Shown: in pieces, positions 34,220 to 41,823 of the stretch
Numbering within the stretch: position 1 is the stretch's first letter
How the letters are laid out: the number at the start of each line of letters is the position of its first letter
Source of the DNA: Bacillota bacterium
Lineage (GTDB): Bacteria; Bacillota; Clostridia; Oscillospirales; Oscillospiraceae
DNA length: 59,229 nucleotides
Reading direction: 5' to 3'
Assembly: GCA_029268085.1 (NCBI GenBank)
Contig: JAJUHD010000002.1
Coordinates: forward strand, 1 to 59,229
Notes under the pieces: model-generated
Told to the model about the DNA's origin: nothing
What the model saw: only the letters and a program-made list of their open reading frames with translations
Database searches by the model: none
Made by a program: the position numbers and the translations under genes

Positions 34220-34262
34220 GAAGCAAAGAGGACCGCCGCTGTGGCAGCCCTCTGCTTGCTTC
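34220..34262 (-). terminator. Partial terminator-like hairpin after livJ
   Basis: GAAGCAAAGAGG (34220-34231) pairs, with a 2-nt bulge, with CCTCTGCTTGCTTC (34249-34262). On the minus strand it is followed by ATTTTAT. It could end a share of transcripts after livJ so that the binding protein is made in excess of the membrane parts. Confidence 0.6.
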
Positions 34263-34304
34263 AAATGAGGGATCAATACCGTATATAGTTAGGTATATTA
34301 TCTG

Positions 34305-35495
34305 TTAGTCCAGACCCGCATAAGCGCCGTTTTTGATAACCATGCCCTTAGGAGACTTGCTTACGGCTCCGGTTGCATCCCAAGTCATACCTGTGCCGGT
34401 GAGTCCGTCGAATTTCATTGTGGTGAACTGCTCGATCATCTTTGTGCAGATATCCTCGGCAGACATATCAGATGTGACGCCGGCTGCGGTGCAAGCCTGA
34501 TAGAGAGCGTATACGCAGTCATATGCGTCAGCTGCGAACTGGTTGGGAATTTCGCCGTACTTTTCCTGATACTTTGCGACAAAGCTCTTGGTTTTTTCAT
34601 CGGTTGCGTCAGCGTTAAACGGAGTCAGCAGCATAACGCCCTCGGCAAGCTTGGTGTCAAAGTTTTCAAGGGTAAGGATACCGTCCATACCATCAACGCC
34701 GAAGAATTTGGGAGCATAGCCCATAGTGCTGGCCTGCTTCAGGATCAGAGAAGCGGGGGTGTAGTAGATAGGCAGGAAGATAAGATCAGCGCCGGCTTTC
34801 TGAGCCTCTGTGAGCTGAACGGAGAAATCGTTCTGGCTGTCTTCTGTGAAGGTTGTGGTGCTGACGACTTCAAGACCAAGCTCCTCAGCCTTAGAGGCAA
34901 AGGTGTTATATATACCCATGGAATAAACATCATCGTTCTTGTAGATTATAGCTACCTTGGTAGCCATCTTCTTGTCGAAGATGTACTGAGCGGAAGCGGA
35001 ACCCTGATTAGGATCGGCAAAGCACATCTGGAACATGTTGTCCTTGCCTTCCGTTACGGATGTGGAGCTGGCGGAAGGAGTAATCGCAAAGATACGGTCG
35101 GCATAGGTTTCCGCAGATGTCGCTTCGCAGGGCTTGCTCGTTACGGAGCCCAGAGAAATCTGCATACCCCAGTCCTTAAGAGTGTTGTATGCGTTTACAG
35201 CCTTTTCCGCGTCATGAGTGTCGTCCTCATATTTGAGTTCAAACTGCAGGCCGCCCATTGCGTTGATTTCTTCAACAGCAAGCTCGGCACCGTTCTTAGC
35301 AGCGTTGCCATAGATTGCGGCGCCGCCTGTGAGAGGACCGGTTCCGCCGATTTTGATAGCGCCGGCAGCCGCTGCCGATGCTGCGGGAGATGCGCCTGTG
35401 TCGCTTGCGGCAGGAGCTTCTGCTTTTTTTGCGCAGGCAGCGAAGCAGCCGACGATGAGAACAAGGACAAGCGCGATGCTCAAGAACTTTTTCAT
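34305..35495 (-). CDS. livJ: Branched-chain amino acid ABC transporter substrate-binding lipoprotein
   Basis: A 396-residue lipoprotein. The signal sequence MKKFLSIALVLVLIVGC ends in a lipobox (IVGC, Cys17; FAAC at 21 is an alternative), followed by an Ala/Pro/Ser linker. Residues from about 47 (KIGGTGPLTGGAAIYG) onward are the Leu/Ile/Val-binding periplasmic-binding fold (peripla_BP_6). I chose the ATG 35495, right after AGGAGGAAAG. Upstream in-frame codons to 35591 are not signal-like. It captures the amino acid for LivHMGF. It is divergent from the Phe-attenuated paaK unit. Confidence 0.95.
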   Translation of the reverse strand: MKKFLSIALVLVLIVGCFAACAKKAEAPAASDTGASPAASAAAAGAIKIGGTGPLTGGAAIYGNAAKNGAELAVEEINAMGGLQFELKYEDDTHDAEKAVNAYNTLKDWGMQISLGSVTSKPCEATSAETYADRIFAITPSASSTSVTEGKDNMFQMCFADPNQGSASAQYIFDKKMATKVAIIYKNDDVYSMGIYNTFASKAEELGLEVVSTTTFTEDSQNDFSVQLTEAQKAGADLIFLPIYYTPASLILKQASTMGYAPKFFGVDGMDGILTLENFDTKLAEGVMLLTPFNADATDEKTKSFVAKYQEKYGEIPNQFAADAYDCVYALYQACTAAGVTSDMSAEDICTKMIEQFTTMKFDGLTGTGMTWDATGAVSKSPKGMVIKNGAYAGLD

Positions 35496-35609
35496 TTTCT
35501 TTCCTCCTAATATTTTGTGTATACTTATACAAAAAACGACCCCGCAAGAGAACGAAGCCATCTTGAGTATCGGTAAATATAAATAAAACAACTGTATTCA
35601 ATTGGTAGT

Positions 35610-35638
35610 ATTTTAAATCTTTATCACAATAAAGTCAA
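35610..35638 (-). promoter_or_regulatory. liv operon promoter
   Basis: On the minus strand TTGACT (35633-35638), 17 nt, TAAAAT (35610-35615). It leaves a leader of about 105 nt before livJ. I see no T-box or other known riboswitch. The stretch 35639-35800 is AT-rich and otherwise empty. Confidence 0.6.
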
Positions 35639-35822
35639 TAGTTTACTACTCTTAAATCACTTTAAATTACAAGAGAGCTTTTGTTGATTTCGCATGAAAT
35701 AGTATTCCGTAATTCATTTTTTTACGAATAGACAGATACTTTTTATAAAGAAATGCATAAACTAAACGCCGGCTGTCAGCAAATTGTGAAAACTGCCACT
35801 TCCTTTTTTTGATTTAAAGTGC

Positions 35823-35828
35823 TATAAT
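35823..35828 (+). promoter_or_regulatory. Extended -10 promoter of the Phe leader
   Basis: TATAAT preceded by TG and one base (TGCTATAAT, 35820-35828): an extended -10. The -35 region is weak. Transcription should start near 35835, just ahead of the leader ribosome site GGAG (35848-35851). Confidence 0.75.
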
Positions 35829-35858
35829 ATTTGCATAATAATCGTATGGAGATTCATT

Positions 35859-35960
35859 ATGGACCGTGTTGTCAGAACTCAAAAGGCTTTCTCGTTTAGC
35901 TTTAGCTTTACCGGCTTCTTTTTCGGTAAGGCTTGTTTGAGTTTGTCTGGTAACGGGTAG
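35859..35960 (+). CDS. Phenylalanine-rich leader peptide
   Basis: A 33-residue open frame, MDRVVRTQKA followed by a Phe-dense core (FSFSFSFTGFFFG, seven Phe in thirteen residues), ending SLSGNG. GGAG stands 7 nt before the ATG. The Phe codons run directly into a 10-bp hairpin (35904-35913 with 35924-35933). A terminator follows 24 nt after the stop codon. This is the design of classical amino-acid attenuators such as pheL and pheM. Ribosome stalling at Phe codons when charged tRNA-Phe is scarce would let the downstream genes be read. The peptide itself is unlikely to have another function. Confidence 0.88.
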   Translation: MDRVVRTQKAFSFSFSFTGFFFGKACLSLSGNG

Positions 35961-36017
35961 ATGCTTGAAATCCTAAGTGATCCAAGCCCCGCAGCAAACT
36001 CGCTGCGGGGCTTTTTT
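35904..36017 (+). promoter_or_regulatory. Phenylalanine transcription attenuator
   Basis: Mutually exclusive structures are visible. The pause hairpin is AGCTTTACCG (35904-35913) with CGGTAAGGCT (35924-35933). The antiterminator is GGCTTG (35930-35935) with CAAGCC (35983-35988). The terminator is AGCCCCGCAGC (35985-35995) with GCTGCGGGGCT (36002-36012), then five Ts. The antiterminator uses the 3' arm of the pause hairpin and the 5' arm of the terminator, so only one arrangement can form at a time. Low Phe favours readthrough into paaK. Confidence 0.85.
35985..36017 (+). terminator. Attenuator terminator
   Basis: An 11-bp GC-rich stem, loop AAACTC and a T-tract (36012-36017), lying between the leader peptide and paaK. 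Confidence 0.93.
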
Positions 36018-36154
36018 GATAGTTGTATCGTTATTTAAGGAAGCGGCGAACAGCGTTTCGAGGTATTACTATCGGATCGCGGAATTTGATAAGGTCATTG
36101 GAACACGTCAGTGTTCTTCTGGAAATAAAATAAACAGTAAAGAAGGTATTAAAA

Positions 36155-37471
36155 TTGTCGTATCATATGTACAATAGAGAGGCGGAGACGATGCCCCGTG
36201 AAAAACTCCGTGAGCTGCAGAGCGAAAGGCTTTGCGCGATGGTAAAGAGAGTTTATGAAAAGGTTCCCATGTATCGAGAGCGATTTGAAAGCATGGGTCT
36301 GCGTCCCGAAGACATAAAGTCTATCGATGACATTACCAAACTGCCGTTTACCTACAAGCAGGATCTGCGCGACAATTATCCCTTCGGACTGTTTGCCGTC
36401 CCCATGGACGAGGTTGTCAGGATACACGCCTCATCGGGTACAACCGGAAAGCAGACCGTTGTCGGCTATACGGCGAACGATATGAGGCTCTGGGGCGAGG
36501 TAATGGCAAGAACTATAGGCGCGGGCGGCATAACAAAAGCCGATATTGGGCACATAAGCTACGGCTACGGACTGTTTACCGGCGGCCTCGGCGGCGGCCT
36601 CGGCTCAGAAACAATCGGCTGCGCTACGATTCCGGCCTCGACCGGCAACACAAAGCGTCAGGTTACGATAATGCAGGACTTCAAGCCGACATTCCTGCTG
36701 GCAACGCCCTCATATGCGCTGACGATTGCGGAATACATGGAGCAAAACGGCATTTCGACGGATGAGATTTACCTTAAAGCGGGCTTTTTTGGTGCGGAAC
36801 CATGGACCGAGAGCATGAGAAAAGAGATTGAAAGGCGCCTGAACATTAAGGCGTATGATATTTACGGCCTGTCCGAAGTCATAGGTCCGGGTGTCGCATA
36901 TGAGTGCGAGTGCCAGAACGGCCTGCACGTCAACGAGGATCATTTCTATCTTGAGATAATCGACCCAGAAACCGGAGAACAGTTACCGGACGGCACAGAG
37001 GGGGAAATTGTCTTTACCTGCATGACCAAAGAGGCCCTGCCGCTGATACGCTACCGCACTCGCGATGTCGGTATGCGCATCCCCGGCGAATGCGAATGCG
37101 GACGTACCTTTGTCCGTATGGTTAAGCCCGCCGGACGCACGGACGACATGCTAATAATACGCGGCGTAAATGTGTTCCCGTCGCAGATCGAATCCGTGCT
37201 CATGGAGCTTGACGGCATCGCGCCCTACTATCAGATGATAGTAGAAAGGGAAGGCAACCTCGACAAGCTGACAGTTCTCGTCGAGCTTACGGAGGAAACC
37301 TTCACCGACGAAGTGAGAAAGCTTGAAGCAATGTCGAAGAAGGTGACCGACGCTATCCATTCGGTACTCGGCATAGCGGCAAAGGTTAAGCTTGTCGAGC
37401 CGAAGAGCATCGAGAGGTTCGAGGGCAAGGCAAAGCGCGTAATTGATAAGCGCACGCAAGTCAATTTTTAA
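36155..37471 (+). CDS. paaK: Phenylacetate-CoA ligase (arylacetate-CoA ligase)
   Basis: A 438-residue ANL-superfamily enzyme activating phenylacetate or a related arylacetate with ATP and CoA. Motifs: the ATP loop SSGTTGK (93-99), YGLSE (237-241), the hinge region RYRTRD (299-304) and the C-terminal [11 protein letters not shown]. Normal length. The start is a TTG at 36155, 8 nt after AGAAGG; an ATG at 36167 is the alternative. It is transcribed behind a Phe attenuator and is followed 12 nt later by an ACT-domain gene. Phe-starvation control does not fit a degradative role. It fits making phenylacetyl-CoA for reductive carboxylation to phenylpyruvate and then Phe. The 2-oxoacid oxidoreductase (ior) needed is not in the window. 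Confidence 0.93.
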   Translation: MSYHMYNREAETMPREKLRELQSERLCAMVKRVYEKVPMYRERFESMGLRPEDIKSIDDITKLPFTYKQDLRDNYPFGLFAVPMDEVVRIHASSGTTGKQTVVGYTANDMRLWGEVMARTIGAGGITKADIGHISYGYGLFTGGLGGGLGSETIGCATIPASTGNTKRQVTIMQDFKPTFLLATPSYALTIAEYMEQNGISTDEIYLKAGFFGAEPWTESMRKEIERRLNIKAYDIYGLSEVIGPGVAYECECQNGLHVNEDHFYLEIIDPETGEQLPDGTEGEIVFTCMTKEALPLIRYRTRDVGMRIPGECECGRTFVRMVKPAGRTDDMLIIRGVNVFPSQIESVLMELDGIAPYYQMIVEREGNLDKLTVLVELTEETFTDEVRKLEAMSKKVTDAIHSVLGIAAKVKLVEPKSIERFEGKAKRVIDKRTQVNF

Positions 37472-37483
37472 GGAGGGCAGACT

Positions 37484-37912
37484 ATGCTGTTAAAACAGAT
37501 TTCGGTTTTTGTTGAAAACCGCCGCGGAGCGATCATGGAGATCACGGGAGTACTTTTTAATGCAGGTGTTAATATCAGAGCCATTTCAATTGCGGACACA
37601 ACAGACTTCGGCGTTGTTCGGCTCATTGTAGACAAGCGCAAGGATGCCCTTGCTGCCCTGCGTGAGAACGGTATGACTGTCAAGGAAACCGACGTTCTCG
37701 CCTTAGCTGTTGACGATACCCCGGGAGCGTTCCACGAGGCGCTGAAAGCTCTGACGGAAAGCGGTATCATGGTTGAATACAGCTACGGTTTCGTATCGCC
37801 GATCGGCGACGGAGCGACCATTATCCTTAAATGCGATGATCAGGAAAAGGCTCTCGGCTGTCTTACGGCAAGTGGCTTTAAACTCCTGACAGCGGAAGAT
37901 GTCAAGTTCTGA
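37484..37912 (+). CDS. Tandem ACT-domain amino-acid-binding protein
   Basis: A 142-residue protein made of two ACT domains (about 4-68 and 71-138): KQISVFVENRRGAIMEITGV and VDDTPGAFHEALKALTESG show the ligand-binding loops. No catalytic domain is attached. Such proteins often lie beside paaK and indolepyruvate oxidoreductase genes in anaerobes and probably sense an amino acid. Given the Phe attenuator, Phe is the likely ligand (inference). AAGGAGGG precedes the ATG. Co-transcribed with paaK. Confidence 0.88.
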   Translation: MLLKQISVFVENRRGAIMEITGVLFNAGVNIRAISIADTTDFGVVRLIVDKRKDALAALRENGMTVKETDVLALAVDDTPGAFHEALKALTESGIMVEYSYGFVSPIGDGATIILKCDDQEKALGCLTASGFKLLTAEDVKF

Positions 37913-37934
37913 TTAAGTTCCCGAAGCTAAAGGC

Positions 37935-37966
37935 CAGTCCCGCCGTTAACTTGTCCGGCGGGACTG
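37935..37966 (+). terminator. Terminator-like hairpin after the ACT gene
   Basis: CAGTCCCGCCG (37935-37945) pairs with CGGCGGGACTG (37956-37966). The stem is strong but the T-tract is poor (ACTGTGGTGTTT), so termination may be incomplete. Confidence 0.65.
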
Positions 37967-37984
37967 ACTGTGGTGTTTAAGTGC

Positions 37985-38013
37985 TTTACTTTTCGGCTAG
38001 GCTTTGCTATAAT
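37985..38013 (+). promoter_or_regulatory. tRNA-Arg(CCG) promoter
   Basis: TTTACT (37985-37990), 17 nt, then TATAAT (38008-38013) preceded by TGC, an extended -10. The tRNA starts 20 nt downstream. Confidence 0.8.
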
Positions 38014-38032
38014 ACAATCCGTTGCTTAATAT

Positions 38033-38109
38033 GCGCCCGTAGCTCAGTTGGATAGAGTGACAGACTCCGACTCTGTAGGTCGCTGGTTCGAATCCAGTCG
38101 GGCGTGCCA
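38033..38109 (+). tRNA. tRNA-Arg (CCG)
   Basis: Full cloverleaf: acceptor GCGCCCG/CGGGCGT (first pair wobble), anticodon loop CTCCGAC (CCG), T-arm GTTCGAATC, discriminator G, CCA encoded. Single-gene unit with its own promoter and terminator. Confidence 0.97.
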
Positions 38110-38141
38110 AAAGACCAGTCTTATTTTAGGCTGGTCTTTTT
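38109..38141 (+). terminator. Terminator of tRNA-Arg(CCG)
   Basis: AAAAGACCAG (38109-38118) pairs with CTGGTCTTTT (38131-38140); the stem starts at the final A of the CCA end. Confidence 0.9.
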
Positions 38142-38219
38142 ATATTCTAGAAGCTAATTGCACTGTTGTAAGTTAAAAATTAAAATAATGTAAATTGTCG
38201 ATACCATGTAAGCATTATC

Positions 38220-38249
38220 TTGACACGCAGGATAAAACCAACTTATAAT
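38220..38249 (+). promoter_or_regulatory. Promoter of the GGDEF gene
   Basis: TTGACA (38220-38225), 18 nt, TATAAT (38244-38249). It leaves an AT-rich leader of about 107 nt with no recognisable c-di-GMP riboswitch. Confidence 0.78.
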
Positions 38250-38363
38250 CTATATTAATATAGGTATTACAAAAGTATTATTGATATTCAAAATTTTATA
38301 AATACAAATAAGTGCGGCAGAAGCAAAAAGAATATCAAGAAAGAGTAAGGATGTGAGCCTTAG

Positions 38364-39518
38364 ATGTCCTGCGTTGGGAACATAGAACTCAATATTTTCT
38401 CTTTGCTTCTGCTCGCTATTGTTTTCGGGAATATGTATCGACGGTCAAGAGAATATCTTCCCGATCAGAAACTGTTTCTGATGATTATCATTACGGTTGC
38501 TTTCGTTCTTGTTCTGGACTCAGTGCAGTGGATATGTGACGGTACCACCGGAGAAATATTATATTATGTCAACCTAATTTCGAACTCTATTTATTACATA
38601 ATGCAGCTATTTCCGTATATATTTTGGTGTTTTTATGTCCGTTACCAGATAAAAATGGATATAAAAGAGGCAATGAAAGCAAAAACGCTTTTGTTACTGC
38701 CATTTTCGGTAAACGCTGTTATATCGATTCTAAGCTGTTTTAACGGGTGGTATTTCTATATTGACAGTAATAATTACTACCACAGGGGAGAGCTCTTTTG
38801 GCTGTCGGCTGTCATTACATATGGTTATTTCCTGTATTCCATAGTTTATCTTCTGTTCTACATGAGAAAGACCGAGCGAAGCATTGTTATCTCAATGCTG
38901 CTTTTCACTTTGCCGCCTCTTATCTGCAGCGCGATACAAATCCTTCATTTTGGATTAGCGCTGGTTTGGCCGGGCATTACGATTTCGATCATAATAATAT
39001 ATTTGAACATTCAGAAAAACCAGCTATATACGGATCATCTGACTGGTCTTTACAATCGCAGGATTCTGGATATTCACTTGAACGATTGCCTGAGGAACAA
39101 CACGAAGCCCTGCAGGATCGGTGTAATAATGCTCGATATTGACAAGTTTAAAACTATAAATGACTCATACGGACATATGGCCGGCGATCAGGCCCTGATC
39201 GAGACCGCGAACATCCTCAAGAAGAGCGTAGGAAGAAAAGGATTCACAGCCCGCTATGGCGGCGATGAGTTCGTTGTGATTGTTCCTGCCTGTAGTATTT
39301 CGGAAGTCGAAACAATTGCAAAGAAAATCGAGAAAAATATCGAGCTCTTCAACAGACGAGGAAATGCCGAGTTTTTTATCAGCCTCAGTATTGGCTATGA
39401 TATATTCGAATGCGGCGGCAAGTTCTCAAAATACGATGTTCTTAACTGTATTGACAGGCAAATGTACGAAGAAAAGTTCAAAGACCGTACTCTGGAAGTT
39501 CAGATGACGATCCAATAA
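38364..39518 (+). CDS. Membrane-bound GGDEF diguanylate cyclase
   Basis: A 384-residue protein. The N-terminal half carries about seven transmembrane helices (about 7-25, 38-56, 64-92, 108-125, 145-167, 173-190, 194-215), a 7TM-type sensor. The C-terminal GGDEF domain starts YTDHLTGLYNRRILD (222-236) and has an intact active site YGGDEF (GGDEF 299-303). It should make cyclic di-GMP from two GTP. The inhibitory I-site RxxD expected five residues before GGDEF is absent (RKGF there), so product inhibition may be weak. The signal sensed is unknown. It has its own promoter and is lower in GC than its neighbours. Confidence 0.92.
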   Translation: MSCVGNIELNIFSLLLLAIVFGNMYRRSREYLPDQKLFLMIIITVAFVLVLDSVQWICDGTTGEILYYVNLISNSIYYIMQLFPYIFWCFYVRYQIKMDIKEAMKAKTLLLLPFSVNAVISILSCFNGWYFYIDSNNYYHRGELFWLSAVITYGYFLYSIVYLLFYMRKTERSIVISMLLFTLPPLICSAIQILHFGLALVWPGITISIIIIYLNIQKNQLYTDHLTGLYNRRILDIHLNDCLRNNTKPCRIGVIMLDIDKFKTINDSYGHMAGDQALIETANILKKSVGRKGFTARYGGDEFVVIVPACSISEVETIAKKIEKNIELFNRRGNAEFFISLSIGYDIFECGGKFSKYDVLNCIDRQMYEEKFKDRTLEVQMTIQ

Positions 39519-39533
39519 TAATCGGATATATTG

Positions 39534-39570
39534 AAAAGCGCCGTGACCCCAAAGGTATCACGGCGCTTTT
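39534..39570. terminator. Bidirectional terminator between GGDEF gene and tRNA-Arg(CCT)
   Basis: AAAAGCGCCGTGA (39534-39546) pairs with TCACGGCGCTTTT (39558-39570). It serves both converging transcripts. Confidence 0.93.
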
Positions 39571-39646
39571 GGCATCCCCGGCGCGATTCGAACGCGCGAC
39601 CTTTCGCTTAGGAGGCGAACGCTCTATCCTGCTGAGCTACGGAGAC
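39570..39646 (-). tRNA. tRNA-Arg (CCT)
   Basis: Cloverleaf on the minus strand: acceptor GTCTCCG/CGGGGAT with two wobbles, anticodon loop CTCCTAA (CCT), T-arm GTTCGAATC, discriminator G, CCA encoded. It lies 88 nt downstream of a truncated sigG; no obvious promoter of its own is seen between them. Confidence 0.96.
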
Positions 39647-39733
39647 ATGCGATTTTTATAATACTTGCGTATTCTAACTCAAATTAATGCCTGTGTCAAG
39701 CAGGGCTGTTTACAGTATGGAGGAAAACTCTTT

Positions 39734-40036
39734 TCAACAGCGTACATTCATTGGTACGCCGTAGGTAGAAAATCTGACCGGCTGGCTGGTATCAAAATTG
39801 TCTATGGCTTTGATAAGCCCGATACAACCGACCTGAAAAAGATCGTCCACATTTTCGCCTCGGGATGCGAATTTCTGTATGACCGAAAGAACCAGCCGCA
39901 GATTTCCCGAAATTAGCTTTTCTCTTGCCTCTTTGTCGCCCTCCTTTGCGCGGAGCAGAAGCTCCATTGTTTCATCGTTCTTCAGGACCTTGAGTTTCGC
40001 TGTGTTAACACCGCAGATCTCGACCTTGTTCAGCAA
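39734..40036 (-). pseudogene. sigG: Truncated sporulation sigma factor sigma-G
   Basis: A 100-residue open frame that starts with the sigma-G hallmark MLNKVEICGVNT and continues through region 2.1-2.2 (ISGNLRLVLSVIQKF, GENVDDLFQVGCIGL, IDNFDTSQPVRFSTY). Similarity ends at about residue 97 (GVPM). Three unrelated residues and a stop follow. A full sigma-G is about 255-260 residues, so the rest of region 2, region 3 and region 4 are missing. The downstream frames show no continuation. The ribosome site (GGGAGG before a TTG start) is intact. The break lies about 100 nt from tRNA-Arg(CCT). A complete sigG may exist elsewhere in the genome; otherwise the strain could not finish sporulation. Confidence 0.85.
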
Positions 40037-40125
40037 ATGAATTACCTCCCTGACGATGAGTATATGCGCGGGTAATGGTTAGTATTTCCCCGGCAGCGCT
40101 GATTCATTCGGCATATTAAAAATTG

Positions 40126-40159
40126 AATGTAAACCAATAAGAATACGATGGTTGACATT
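40126..40159. promoter_or_regulatory. BirA operator
   Basis: AATGTAAACC (40126-40135), 14 nt, GGTTGACATT (40150-40159): a 9-of-10 inverted repeat matching the TGTAAACC-N14/15-GGTTTACA form of BirA boxes in Firmicutes. The right half contains the -35 box of the birA promoter, so bound BirA should block RNA polymerase. Confidence 0.82.
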
Positions 40160-40180
40160 ATGAAGCTCATAAGGTAGAAT
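40152..40180 (+). promoter_or_regulatory. birA-bioY promoter
   Basis: TTGACA (40152-40157), 17 nt, TAGAAT (40175-40180), 32 nt before the birA ATG. Confidence 0.85.
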
Positions 40181-40211
40181 ATCAAAAACTGATTGGCCGA
40201 GGATTGATGAT

Positions 40212-41189
40212 ATGCCTACAAAAAACGATGTTCTCGCAGTGCTGGAATTTAGCCGCAACCGCTTTGTTTCAGGGCAGGAACTGGCAGAAACGCTTAATAT
40301 CTCCAGAACGGCAGTATGGAAGGCTGTGAAAAGTCTTGAGGAGGACGGTCATAGGATACTTGCCGTTACAAATAAGGGATATAGGCTTGATTCTGACAGC
40401 GACCTTCTGACCGAGGAGGGCGTTCGCGCAAATCTTCCGAATCAATATAAGAACCTCCCGATAACGGTCCTGAGCGTGACCGATTCGACAAATACGCAGG
40501 CTAAAAAACTCGCGGCAGACGCGGCTCCTCACGGTACAATATTGCTCGCGGAGGAGCAGACCGCTGGAAGAGGCAGGTATGGGAAGAGCTTCTTTTCGCC
40601 GCGCGGAGCGGGGCTTTACATGAGCGTCATTCTCAAACTGCATTCCGGTATTGCGGAACCGCAGATGATAACTGTCGCTGCGGCGCTGGCGGTTTGCCGC
40701 GCGATTGAAAAGCTGACTGATCTAAAACCGCTCATCAAGTGGGTAAACGATATTTATCTTGACGGCAAAAAGGTCTGCGGTATTCTGACGGAAGCAGTGA
40801 CGGATTTTGAGAGCGGCGGCATCGAGAGCATAATCGTCGGCGTCGGCGTAGACTGTACAACAAAAGAAGAAACTTTGCCTCCGGAGCTTCATGGCATCGT
40901 TGGCGCGCTCGGCGAGGGCGCTGTTTGCAGGAACCGTCTGGCTGCGGAGATCGCCGCGGGGATATTGGACAGCTTCAATGACCTCGGCGGAAGTGAAATC
41001 ATTGACGGATACAGAGCACGTTCGCTTATGCACGGAAAAGAAATTAGCTTCATGCGCAACGGTGAAATATTCCGCGCAAAAGTCACCGGAATAAGCGATT
41101 CCGGAGCGTTGCTAGTATGTTTGGATAACGGAACGGAATTCGAGCTTCAGAGCGGTGAAGTTACAATCGGAAGCATGGCGGGAAATTAA
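40212..41189 (+). CDS. birA: Bifunctional biotin-protein ligase and biotin repressor
   Basis: A 325-residue BirA. The N-terminal winged helix (about 5-60: SGQELAETLNISRTAVWKAV) binds DNA. The central ligase domain has the biotinyl-AMP motif TAGRGRYGKSFFS and the KWVNDIYLDGKKVCGILTE region. The C-terminal SH3-like domain follows. It attaches biotin to carboxylases; when biotin is plentiful, the BirA-bioAMP dimer represses. A BirA operator overlaps its own promoter, so it is autoregulated together with bioY, 15 nt downstream. Confidence 0.96.
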   Translation: MPTKNDVLAVLEFSRNRFVSGQELAETLNISRTAVWKAVKSLEEDGHRILAVTNKGYRLDSDSDLLTEEGVRANLPNQYKNLPITVLSVTDSTNTQAKKLAADAAPHGTILLAEEQTAGRGRYGKSFFSPRGAGLYMSVILKLHSGIAEPQMITVAAALAVCRAIEKLTDLKPLIKWVNDIYLDGKKVCGILTEAVTDFESGGIESIIVGVGVDCTTKEETLPPELHGIVGALGEGAVCRNRLAAEIAAGILDSFNDLGGSEIIDGYRARSLMHGKEISFMRNGEIFRAKVTGISDSGALLVCLDNGTEFELQSGEVTIGSMAGN

Positions 41190-41204
41190 GGAGGCAAGAC
41201 TATT

Positions 41205-41765
41205 ATGCAAATGAAAAAATCGGATGTGAGGGGAATGGTGCTTTGCGGGTTGTTTGCCGCCCTGATAGCGGCGGGAGCTTTTATGAAAATACCGATCCCA
41301 TACGTTCCGTTCACGCTCCAGTTCCTTTTTACAAATCTCGCGGGGCTGCTGCTCGGGAAGAAAAAGGGACTTATCTCTGTATGCCTCTACATTTTCATAG
41401 GGCTTGCCGGTATTCCTGTGTTCACGCAGGGAGGAGGGCTCGGTTATATTTTTCAGCCGTCCTTCGGCTATATCATCGGCTTCGCTGTGGGAACATGGCT
41501 CGCAGGACTGATTGCGGAGCGCGGAGATACTATTAAGAGTTATATTTTAGCCGGTTTTGCAGACTTTGCCGCAGTTTTCGCGTTCGGTTTGGTATATTTC
41601 TATCTTATCATGAATTTTTATCTTCATAAGCCAATCGGAATATGGAAGACCTTGATGGTCGGCTTTTTCACCTTTGCTCCGGGCGATATTTTGATAGTGA
41701 TAGTCTGTGCCTTCATTGCAAAGAGGCTGTACCCGTTCATTAAAAAAAGCAATGCCGCAGTATAG
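41205..41765 (+). CDS. bioY: Biotin transporter BioY (ECF S component)
   Basis: A 186-residue membrane protein with about six helices. Family stretches: KIPIPYVPFTLQFLF, LAGLLLGKKKGLIS, GLAGIPVFTQGGGLGYIFQPSFGY (core) and FAPGDILIVIVCAFIA. BioY captures biotin and may work with the shared EcfAA'T module. No biotin synthesis gene is in the window, which fits biotin uptake. It shares the BirA-controlled promoter. Confidence 0.95.
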   Translation: MQMKKSDVRGMVLCGLFAALIAAGAFMKIPIPYVPFTLQFLFTNLAGLLLGKKKGLISVCLYIFIGLAGIPVFTQGGGLGYIFQPSFGYIIGFAVGTWLAGLIAERGDTIKSYILAGFADFAAVFAFGLVYFYLIMNFYLHKPIGIWKTLMVGFFTFAPGDILIVIVCAFIAKRLYPFIKKSNAAV

Positions 41766-41823
41766 TTTATTGCATCTGCGCATCTCGGGGTATATAATTG
41801 TCGCCGATGAAAGGGTGATATAA

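Noticed and set aside
35496-35858. T-box or branched-chain amino-acid riboswitch before livJ
   Set aside because: No T-box sequence or specifier hairpin was found on the minus strand.
38250-38363. c-di-GMP riboswitch before the GGDEF gene
   Set aside because: The leader is short and AT-rich; the GEMM-type core is not present.
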